Shown here one piece after another: positions 57,112 to 64,000 of a stretch of DNA of 64,000 nt (positions are counted from its first letter, which is position 1; every line of letters begins with the position of its first letter). The DNA lies in NCBI GenBank assembly GCA_050011775.1, contig JBEKIL010000010.1, positions 1 through 64,000 on the forward strand. The letters are read 5' to 3'. A model generated the notes under the pieces. It searched no databases, was not told where the DNA came from, and saw only the letters and a list, made by a program, of their open reading frames with translations. Source of the stretch: CAVZMI01 sp050011775 (lineage in GTDB: Bacteria > Bacteroidota > Ignavibacteria > UBA10030 > CAVZMI01). A program made the position numbers and the translations under genes.

Positions 57112-57348
57112 GAGTATCGTCCTTTGATTTTCGAATACATGTATGAAATAGAAGCCTAAACCAATCAAAATCAGCAGATCCGTTTATTGTTTTATCTATG
57201 CAATTTTGTAATTGTCGTAAAGATTAGATCATGTGACGTCATTGTAGAAGAATCATCGTAGTCGTCTGAACACACTCTCCTGCAGTGATCCCTTAAAAAA
57301 GATACCCGAGGCAAAATCAGGTACATTCCAATTATGGAGGACGGGACG

Positions 57349-59631
57349 TTATTTCAGCAGAACCGTCTTCTTCGTCTCAGAAAAATTACCGGCCATCAAC
57401 CGATAGAAATACACGCCGCTGGCCAAATTCTGAGCGTTCCATTGAATACGATAGTCACCCGCTTGAAGCTTCTCCGACACCAGATCGTTGACGTGCTTCC
57501 CCAGCGCGTCGAACAATCGCAGAGTCACAAACGAATTTCTCGGGATAGAGAATTGAATTGTTGTCGACGGATTGAAAGGATTGGGATAGTTCTGTCCGAG
57601 ATAAAATGATTTGGGCGTCCCGTTTGAGGGCAACTCTCCGATCGAAGTACTGGAATACGTCGTATCCGAAAAATAGAATGTTCGGAGCTGGAACAGTTTG
57701 TCCGTTCCCGTTCCGGTAAATTTCAGGTACACATCGTGCTTTCCGGAAACGGAAGACGATACCGGGGCGGTGAACGTATTGAATGCATTCAGCGAACCCG
57801 TACTGCCGATGGTGCACTCGGCGATTTTCGTGCCGGTATCGAGCGAGTCGAGCCACACTTCGACGGCATTTCCCGATGTAACGGATGAAGCGGTAACGAT
57901 CAGCGAATCATTCCGTATCGGATAATCGTTGGAGCCGAATTCCACCCCGGCATACAGCGCCCAGTCGTTCGCATGTATATTATCGAGAACCGTGACATCC
58001 TGACTTTTAACCGCTCTCGTGGTACCGAGCTGGTTTGCAGGGCATTCTGCCAGAATAGGTGTATGTGCATCGCGATAAATGTAAAGATCGAAAAAGGCTG
58101 CACTTCCCTGAACATATAAACCTTGTCTGGTTCCTTCCCAAACTTGGTAGCCAGGATCTGTATATGAGTCTATCGAACTAATGTCGACGTCTTGACCGAC
58201 TTTTACCCAGTCATTGCCATTGCTGCTATAATACCCGCCTATTTTATGGTTGACCCTAATCATTCTGAGCCACAGAGTATCACCAACGCTGTTTTCAACC
58301 TCATACCTTGTATTTTCAAAACTAAAAAAAATGATTCTCTTTCCATCCGCATTCAGTGAACTGGCCAGTTTGACATACTTTGTTGCATCCCCTCTTATAA
58401 TTCGAAGCCCTGCTTCATCATTTTTTGACATCGCATCGAATTCGAGACGGGTTATTAATGAGTAATTATGCTCTCCATCATTCTTGATAACTGTATTGGC
58501 TTTTGAACTACTCTTCGGTGACAAACGCAGCCAACCGGGACGATCGGTCAGCGAATAGGTATTATTAGGGGTATATCCCAAAAATGACCACTCGGGATTT
58601 ACTTTGACGGAATCAAAAAAATCCGAATGAGGCACCATCCATGGAATGCCGCTGCTTGGCAATTTCGGAGCATCCTTCGGCTGGTTCACAGGATAATCGG
58701 CTATTGGTTTATCATTAGCATCATAAATAACCTGGTTGAGCAATCCCTGCCTGCCCTGACCCAGCCATTCATTCGACACTCCCCTACGCCATACAGGATG
58801 AACAACCCAGCTTGTACCATCGTCCAGTTCTATCGCGGCAGAGCTGTGGTTCGGGTTTTGAAATAATGATTGATATTTCAACGGATCACTTTCATTAAAG
58901 AAATCACCAAGATTTTCCCACGAATTTTTGTCGTCGGTCAGTGTCGTACTTCGAAAAACTTTTTGCCCGCCGCCAACATCTCGGGCAAACGAATAATAAT
59001 AGTAGCCATTGTGTTTCCACATGACCGGACCTTCAGCCCAGCTGTATGGATACGAAGGGGCGGGATTGAGCCATCGTAAATCGTAAATAGCTCCCTGCGG
59101 CTGGCCATTACTTCCAAGTTCCACTATCCAGTTATTTTCCCGTCCGTTTTTTACCAGGAGGTACCATTTTCCGTCGTCATCAATAAAGATAGAATTGTCG
59201 GCACCAAAACCGGGGACACGTGACGGGACATTCATCAGTATTGGTGTACTCCATGGCCCTTCTGGTTTATCTGCAGTGACAAAGTACATCACAAAAGCTC
59301 TTCCGAAAAAATCCCAATATTTATTATTGTAGTATACTATCTGCCCTCCCCAGCATCCTCCTCCAGGTGCGTCGCCATAATTTGACCATGCAGCGCTGAC
59401 CGGCTGCGCAATAGCTTCCCAATGGACCAAATCTGTTGAGTGATAAATCACCGGAGTCGGATTGAACGACGAACCGGTCGTATAGAAATCGTTCCCGATC
59501 TTTGTCAACGTACAATCCGGATGGTCGCCGGGAATGACCGGATTTGTAAATGTATCGAACGATGGAGATTGTCCGAGACTATAGCTGTACGCTATTATGC
59601 AAAAAAGCAGTAATGAAAAAATTCTATTCAT
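57349..59631 (-). CDS. Secreted multi-domain GH43 enzyme with T9SS sorting domain
   Basis: A 760-residue protein. ATG 59631 gives signal peptide NRIFSLLLFCIIAYSYSLGQ; another ATG at 59649 is in frame. GH43 propeller: NPVIPGDHPDCTLTKIGNDF (base Asp), ADNSIFIDDDGKWYLL and SWAEGPVMWKHNGYYYYSFA (acid Glu). Then a beta-sandwich (~350-540) and a CBM6/CBM36-like module (~545-670, VTVLDNIHANDWALYAGVEF, LKFTG near its end). The T9SS tail starts ~685 (LGQNYPNPFNPSTTIQFSIP ... GVYFYRL ... TVLLK). A broken copy of its 5' end lies upstream at 59894-60097. Confidence 0.92.
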   Translation of the reverse strand: MNRIFSLLLFCIIAYSYSLGQSPSFDTFTNPVIPGDHPDCTLTKIGNDFYTTGSSFNPTPVIYHSTDLVHWEAIAQPVSAAWSNYGDAPGGGCWGGQIVYYNNKYWDFFGRAFVMYFVTADKPEGPWSTPILMNVPSRVPGFGADNSIFIDDDGKWYLLVKNGRENNWIVELGSNGQPQGAIYDLRWLNPAPSYPYSWAEGPVMWKHNGYYYYSFARDVGGGQKVFRSTTLTDDKNSWENLGDFFNESDPLKYQSLFQNPNHSSAAIELDDGTSWVVHPVWRRGVSNEWLGQGRQGLLNQVIYDANDKPIADYPVNQPKDAPKLPSSGIPWMVPHSDFFDSVKVNPEWSFLGYTPNNTYSLTDRPGWLRLSPKSSSKANTVIKNDGEHNYSLITRLEFDAMSKNDEAGLRIIRGDATKYVKLASSLNADGKRIIFFSFENTRYEVENSVGDTLWLRMIRVNHKIGGYYSSNGNDWVKVGQDVDISSIDSYTDPGYQVWEGTRQGLYVQGSAAFFDLYIYRDAHTPILAECPANQLGTTRAVKSQDVTVLDNIHANDWALYAGVEFGSNDYPIRNDSLIVTASSVTSGNAVEVWLDSLDTGTKIAECTIGSTGSLNAFNTFTAPVSSSVSGKHDVYLKFTGTGTDKLFQLRTFYFSDTTYSSTSIGELPSNGTPKSFYLGQNYPNPFNPSTTIQFSIPRNSFVTLRLFDALGKHVNDLVSEKLQAGDYRIQWNAQNLASGVYFYRLMAGNFSETKKTVLLK

Positions 59632-59732
59632 TTTTTTAACAGGCTCCATGAGATATAGAATCAGAAGATTTTTTGATGAAGCAAAAACGACAGATATTAC
59701 TTATTCATTGTATTATGAATGATAACTACGGT

Positions 59733-59779
59733 GATATTCAGATAGTAGCCACTTTTTACCATTAATTAACCAAATAACG
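59733..59779 (-). promoter_or_regulatory. Shared ~47-bp upstream element, copy 1 (before GH43)
   Basis: Read on the minus strand toward the GH43 gene: CGTTATTTGGTTAATTAATG, ending ...GGCTACTATCTGAATATC. 41 of 47 bases are identical to copy 2, which faces the parvulin-like gene. It ends about 101 bp upstream of the GH43 start. TTTG inside it recalls the -33 element of Bacteroidota promoters, but the -7 element is not a clean match. Confidence 0.55.
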
Positions 59780-59893
59780 CAAGAGAGGAAGAAAGAGTAC
59801 CATTCTTTTTATACTTTATACTGCCTTTGTTTCTTGATGCGGATAATTGTTTAAAGCATTGATGGTTCAGTGCGTTCTGAAGACATATCGAAA

Positions 59894-60097
59894 GCAGCTG
59901 TGCAATTTTTTCCCAGTGGATAAGGTCTGTCTAATGATAGATTACCGTGTTGGATTGAACGACGAACCTGTGGTATAAAAATCGGGATGATCGCCTGGAA
60001 TGACCGGATTTATAAATGTCTCGAACGATTGTGATTGTCCGAATCCGCAGTTGTGACCTATTAAACAATAAATCAGTAATGAAATGATCCTGTTCAT
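59894..60097 (-). pseudogene. Truncated, frameshifted copy of the GH43 5' end
   Basis: From ATG 60097, with a strong AGGAGA SD, the minus strand reads MNRIISLLIYCLIGHNCGFG, QSQSFETFINPVIPGDHPD, then DFYTTGSSFNPT. This parallels the first ~45 residues of the intact GH43 protein, minus about eight codons after HPD. It then frameshifts, but TATCATTAGACAGACCTTAT and CACTGGGAAAAA continue to align with the functional gene's YHSTDLVHWE region before homology ends near 59894. It is a decayed partial duplicate. Confidence 0.8.
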
Positions 60098-60505
60098 AGT
60101 ATCTCCTGTAGAGCTTGCCACAAAAAATGGACTATAATTTTTCAGCAAATATATTTGATTGTTGTCCAAATGCGACTGGTAATTTCCAACCGAGAGACGA
60201 ATTATACCGAATCCCAAAAAAATATGTCCGGGTATCTAGAAAAATTTATTCGATGAGCTTCTTCTCTCGTTTGAAAGCGTCTCCTGAAAAAAAACCTCCT
60301 CCTTTATGGTGGCAAAAAAGGAATAACTTTTGTACATTCCATACACCACTCTAAGATTTCACCCGTACGCTATTTGGTTAATTATTAGTATAAAATGGCT
60401 ACTATTTGAATATCGATGTATTTATTATTCATGTAACTGCAGTTAATCCCCAAAAGGCAATTATTTATTCGCGTAAAGCGAAAGACCGGAGTGAAGAGAA
60501 TAGGT
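60098..60505. other. Intergenic region before the parvulin-like gene
   Basis: About 400 bp with no supported gene. It contains copy 2 of the shared upstream element and probably the promoter of the plus-strand gene. The remaining sequence between 60110 and 60360 shows nothing recognisable. Confidence 0.5.
60368..60414 (+). promoter_or_regulatory. Shared ~47-bp upstream element, copy 2 (before the parvulin-like gene)
   Basis: CGCTATTTGGTTAATTATTA ... GGCTACTATTTGAATATC on the plus strand, ending about 91 bp before the start of the parvulin-like gene. Same orientation relative to its gene as copy 1, hence an inverted pair in the DNA. Confidence 0.55.
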
Positions 60506-61981
60506 ATGACTTTTACCCGCACCGGCAAATTCCGAGTGTTCCTCTGGATCGGCCAGGCGTTCCTTTTTTGCGCAACTGACGCCCTGAGCCAGTCGGACAG
60601 CACAATCCTTGCCCGCATCGCCGACAAGGTGCTGTCGGTGAGAGAATTCAAGCTGCGAACCGAACTGACAATCCGCCCCGACAACTTTAAGGATAAAAAT
60701 GCCGCGCTCGACAATCTGATCTCGGAAAAAATTCTTTCACTGGAAGCACAGCAAACAAGTCAGTTGCCTGCCAATCCGGTTTTTCAGGCCACGCTGAAAG
60801 GGATCAAAGAGCAGGCAATGCGCGACAAGCTTCAGGAAGAGGTCGCGGCTCAGAACATCAGGATCGATACCGCCGAAATGAAAACCGCGTACAGCCTTTC
60901 ACAGCGCGAGTACGAGGTGGAGTTCTATACATTTCGCGATCGGGACCTCGCAGGCCGAATCACGGATGCCCTGGAAAATGCTCCCGAATTGTCCGATGAG
61001 GTGTTCAGAGAGCTGGAGTCAATGGCCGGGAAAAAGCCCGTTCGCAAGGTGCAGTTCAAAGATCCCGATGACGAGGCGATACACGATGCGTTATTCAGTT
61101 CTCCTCTCGACACCGGTTCCGTCGTCGGACCATTGAAACTCGGGTCGGGCGAGTACATCGTCATGCGCGTTGTGAATTGGGTAGACTATCCCCTGGTCAG
61201 CGGGGATGAGCAGCTAGCGAGGTGGGCGGAGGTTAAAGATTTTCTCCGTCAATCGAAAGCGAGGAAGTTGTGGGTGGGCTACCAGGCTGAACTGATGAAA
61301 GGGAAAAAAATCGAGTTCAACAGATCGACGTTTACCGCCCTTTCCGATATCGCCTTTAAATATTATGTGCTGAGGAAGGAGAGAGATTCATCGCATGTCG
61401 AGACGAAGAGTCTTCCACTTCTCGGTCAAGATCTCGACCTCAAGGCTCCGTTCTTCACCATTGACGGGAAAACATGGAGTGTCGGCGAGTTTCAACAGGA
61501 GCTTCTTTCACATCCGCTGGTATTCCGGACGACTGCTTTGGACAGCATGAACTTCAAACGGGAATTCAAGCTCGCTGTCGTCGACATGGTTCGCGATCAT
61601 TATCTGACTCTCGAGTCTTATGAAAGAACACTCGATGCCTCGGACGAGGTCAGCCGGACCGTCGAAATGTGGAAGGATGCATTACTCGCGCAGGACGAGC
61701 AAAAGCGTATTATCGAATCCACCCTGAAAGACGGAAAAATCAATGCCGACGACAGGGAAGGAGTACGCCAATTCTGGACCTCGTATCTTCAAAACCTGCA
61801 AATGAAATACAGCAATAGAATTGTTATAAACCAGGCTGTTCTAGCGAAAATAACATTGACAAATATCGATTTATTCGCCTACAGGCAGGGTGTGCCATAC
61901 CCGGTGGTTGTTCCGGAATTCCCTCTGTTTATCTCCACACAGAAGCTCGACGCAATGTTGCGAAAGCTTCTAAATCTGTAA
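60506..61981 (+). CDS. Exported SurA/parvulin-like peptidyl-prolyl isomerase family protein
   Basis: A 491-residue protein from ATG 60506 (GAAGAG upstream; a GTG at 60491 is in frame). Signal region FRVFLWIGQAFLFCATDALSQ. Residues ~35-125 form a SurA-N-like helical chaperone domain (IADKVLSVREFKLRTEL ... LDNLISEKILSLEAQQTSQL). A weak parvulin-like part follows (~130-240: PLDTGSVVGPLKLGSGEYIV matches the rotamase end). The C-terminal half has a second SurA-like helical segment. Likely periplasmic folding factor for outer-membrane proteins, consistent with the TonB receptor gene 58 bp downstream. Isomerase activity is uncertain. Confidence 0.75.
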   Translation: MTFTRTGKFRVFLWIGQAFLFCATDALSQSDSTILARIADKVLSVREFKLRTELTIRPDNFKDKNAALDNLISEKILSLEAQQTSQLPANPVFQATLKGIKEQAMRDKLQEEVAAQNIRIDTAEMKTAYSLSQREYEVEFYTFRDRDLAGRITDALENAPELSDEVFRELESMAGKKPVRKVQFKDPDDEAIHDALFSSPLDTGSVVGPLKLGSGEYIVMRVVNWVDYPLVSGDEQLARWAEVKDFLRQSKARKLWVGYQAELMKGKKIEFNRSTFTALSDIAFKYYVLRKERDSSHVETKSLPLLGQDLDLKAPFFTIDGKTWSVGEFQQELLSHPLVFRTTALDSMNFKREFKLAVVDMVRDHYLTLESYERTLDASDEVSRTVEMWKDALLAQDEQKRIIESTLKDGKINADDREGVRQFWTSYLQNLQMKYSNRIVINQAVLAKITLTNIDLFAYRQGVPYPVVVPEFPLFISTQKLDAMLRKLLNL

Positions 61982-62039
61982 GCGTGTCATAACTGCACTT
62001 TAATAATAGAATCACTCAGACAAAATTAAGGTAACTGCT

Positions 62040-64000
62040 ATGAATGTGAAAACTTCGATCCTTCTCTTTGCACTGCTGATGCTTACGGCGGGTGCGACTG
62101 CGTTGTTTGCGGGCACGACCGGAAAGATATCGGGAAGAATCACCGATGCCTCTACCGGGGAACCCCTGATTGCTGTGAATATCCTCCTGAAAGGTACCAG
62201 GATGGGCACATCGAGCGATGTCGATGGGAATTATATGATCCTGAACATCCCACCGGGAACGTATACAGTTACGGTAACAATGATCGGATACCGGCAGGTG
62301 CAATACGAGAACGTCCGGGTGAACATCGACCTAACGACACGACTGTTAACCGAATTACATCCAACGGCTGTGGAACTTGAAGCCGTCATCGTGACAGCTG
62401 AAAGGAAACTTGTCGTGAAAGATATGACTGGATCCCTTTCGACGACTACAGCCGACCAGATTGAGAGTCTGCCGGTTCAGAATTTACAACAGGTCCTTAG
62501 ATTGAATGCCGGTATCATCGAATCCGACGGAGCGCTGCATATGCGAGGCGGCCGGTCCGGCGAAATCGCCTACTGGGTCGATGGTATTTCCTCGACCGAC
62601 GTCTATGACGGACGGATGGGGACGACAGTCGAAAACTCTGCCATCCAGGAGGTTCAGGTTGTGAGCGGCACATTTAATGCCGAATACGGCCAGGCGATGT
62701 CCGGTATCGTGAATATCATCACGAAAGAAGGCGGGGGGAATTATACGGGTCAGCTCAAGATCTACGGCGGCGATTATGTGAGCAACGATGACCATTTCGG
62801 GCTCTACCAGTCGATCCAGACCGTCAGTGATTCCACCATTCAAGGACTTACTCGAGTCGTCTCAAGCACGCGCGATCATCCGCTGAAAAAAATAAATCCG
62901 ATTTACAACGGGGAATTCAGTTTGAGCGGGCCGATTCCATTGACGGGCAACAACCTGACGTTCTTTGCCAACGGCCGGTATTTCTATGATGAAGGTTATT
63001 TCTACGGGAGAAACTGGTTCAGGCCGAATGGAACGCCGGGCGACAGCTCTCTGGTGGCGCTGAATCCGAATAAGGCGATCTCCTTGCAGGGCAAATTGAA
63101 CTTCCAGCCGAGCTCGTCTTTGAAACTCAATTATAACATCTTCTGGAATAAAAACGACAGGGATAGGAACTACTTCCGGTACAACACAGCCGACTATCAG
63201 TTTAATGTGTCCGGACAGGCCGGGTACAGTCAGTTCAATACCCATGACTATAAATATGATCCGTACGGTTATCCGCAATATCATTCCACCGGATTGACAC
63301 AGATGCTGACATTGAGCCAAATCCTCTCACAATCAACATTCTATGAGGTACGCCTCAGCCGTTTTTACTCTGAATCAAAACAATATGTCTGGGCCGATCC
63401 GAACACAGCGAACACCTATCTTGTGAGTATCATCGCAGATAATGCGAAAGGAATTCTTCCCGAGACGTTCAATCCCTATACAACCGAGGGGAAAGCACTG
63501 CTCGATTCGATCACGGCTCTGGGCGGACGATACGAGTACGTTCCCGATCCGAGCGGACCGGTCGGTTATATCGATCCACAGACGATCAACTCCCCGGCAT
63601 CGTATAGTTTCCTCAACAAGGGAATGGATGTCACGAATACCACGCGCAGCACCGCCTACTGGGTCGGAAAAGTCGATTTCACGAGCCAGTTGAGTAATAC
63701 GCATCAACTTAAAGCGGGAACGGAAATTAGGCTGCATGATATCACGCTGCACGGTTTCGAAATCGTTGCAAAAACGGACGCGAACGGTCAGGCAATTACA
63801 CCTTTTGAACCGGCGGTACCTGCTGTTGGAAGTCTCTATAGAAACGATTACGACCGGAAACCGAGAGAAATATCGGGCTATATTCAGGACAAGACTGAAT
63901 TCAACGATATCATCCTCAACATCGGATTGCGCTACGATTATTTTGATGCAAACTCGACGGTACCCGCCGATCCAACCGATCCAAATATCTATGGGCCATT
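62040..64000 (+). CDS. TonB-dependent outer-membrane receptor, 3' end outside window
   Basis: Open from ATG 62040 (AAGG upstream) to the right edge, 653 codons seen. Signal peptide KTSILLFALLMLTAGATALF. A carboxypeptidase-regulatory-like domain follows (GRITDASTGEPLIAVNILLK ... GTYTVTVTMIGY, ~28-105), then the plug (VKDMTGSLSTTTADQIESLP, LRLNAGIIESDGALHMRGGR, QEVQVVSGTFNAEYGQAMSG, VNIITKEGGG) and the start of the beta barrel (GEFSLSGPIPLTGNNLTFFA, FGL/Y-rich strands). Family members import siderophores, vitamins or glycans, or export-linked substrates; no SusD partner is visible within the window. Substrate unknown. Confidence 0.92.
   Translation, partial: MNVKTSILLFALLMLTAGATALFAGTTGKISGRITDASTGEPLIAVNILLKGTRMGTSSDVDGNYMILNIPPGTYTVTVTMIGYRQVQYENVRVNIDLTTRLLTELHPTAVELEAVIVTAERKLVVKDMTGSLSTTTADQIESLPVQNLQQVLRLNAGIIESDGALHMRGGRSGEIAYWVDGISSTDVYDGRMGTTVENSAIQEVQVVSGTFNAEYGQAMSGIVNIITKEGGGNYTGQLKIYGGDYVSNDDHFGLYQSIQTVSDSTIQGLTRVVSSTRDHPLKKINPIYNGEFSLSGPIPLTGNNLTFFANGRYFYDEGYFYGRNWFRPNGTPGDSSLVALNPNKAISLQGKLNFQPSSSLKLNYNIFWNKNDRDRNYFRYNTADYQFNVSGQAGYSQFNTHDYKYDPYGYPQYHSTGLTQMLTLSQILSQSTFYEVRLSRFYSESKQYVWADPNTANTYLVSIIADNAKGILPETFNPYTTEGKALLDSITALGGRYEYVPDPSGPVGYIDPQTINSPASYSFLNKGMDVTNTTRSTAYWVGKVDFTSQLSNTHQLKAGTEIRLHDITLHGFEIVAKTDANGQAITPFEPAVPAVGSLYRNDYDRKPREISGYIQDKTEFNDIILNIGLRYDYFDANSTVPADPTDPNIYGP

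Noticed and set aside
59731..60420. Inverted repeats as ends of an insertion sequence around the GH43 fragment
   Set aside because: No transposase between them and the copies sit at matching distances from functional genes, so a regulatory element is more likely.

Overview
The window looks like a chromosomal segment from a member of the Bacteroidota/Chlorobiota-Ignavibacteria group. Several secreted proteins end in a type IX secretion (T9SS) type A sorting domain (YPNPFNP ... GVYFYRL ... K), and there is a TonB-dependent receptor and many small intergenic palindromes. Moderate GC, AT-rich spacers and clear Shine-Dalgarno (SD) sites on many but not all genes fit an Ignavibacteria-like genome better than classical Bacteroides. 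This placement is an inference from protein features, not from a marker-gene tree.

Layout. 1-2393 (-): a secreted HEFQH zinc metalloprotease with fibronectin-III repeats, running off the left edge. 2685-4054 (+): glnB (P-II), a small beta-barrel-like exported protein and what appears to be the collapsed remnant of an ammonium transporter gene. 4.1-12 kb: dCMP deaminase, a B12/radical-SAM enzyme, a DegT-type aminotransferase, a Gly/Arg-rich lipoprotein and a large FAD/Fe-S D-lactate/glycolate dehydrogenase-like protein. 12.1-18.4 kb: a 2087-residue hybrid sensor kinase with about eight PAS and two GAF domains. 18.5-22.5 kb (-): an ACT-domain protein, then a galK-galT-lacI operon with a perfect 16-bp LacI-type operator in front of galK. 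22.7-26.7 kb (+): an ABC-2 exporter pair, a membrane protein that seems to start at AUU, a lipoprotein and a beta-phosphoglucomutase-like HAD protein.

26.9-38.4 kb (-): a type II secretion / type IV pilus-like assembly locus, in transcription order gspG, [DUF559 nuclease cassette], prepilin peptidase, gspE, secretin, a PilM-PilN fusion, PilO-like, PilP/GspC-like, GspK-like, two pseudopilins and gspF. 38.8-45.3 kb (-): a cytoplasmic phosphorolytic sugar operon made of a GPH symporter, a GH130 mannosyl phosphorylase, a GH94 beta-glycoside phosphorylase and a ROK kinase. This fits glucomannan/cellulose disaccharide use.

45.5-59.6 kb: a hemicellulose (arabino-glucuronoxylan) degradation cluster: CE4-like deacetylase, SGNH/sialate-O-acetylesterase-like esterase, GH30 glucuronoxylanase, CE15 glucuronoyl esterase, two GH43 enzymes and a GH51 arabinofuranosidase. 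Four of these carry T9SS sorting domains. The cluster shows recombination debris: two orphan T9SS tail fragments and a truncated GH43 5' copy. 60.5-64 kb (+): a SurA/parvulin-like exported protein and a TonB-dependent receptor cut by the right edge. The most noteworthy non-genic signal is a ~47-bp sequence (41/47 identical) placed in the same orientation and at similar distance (~90-100 bp) upstream of two divergent genes, the GH43 gene and the parvulin-like gene.
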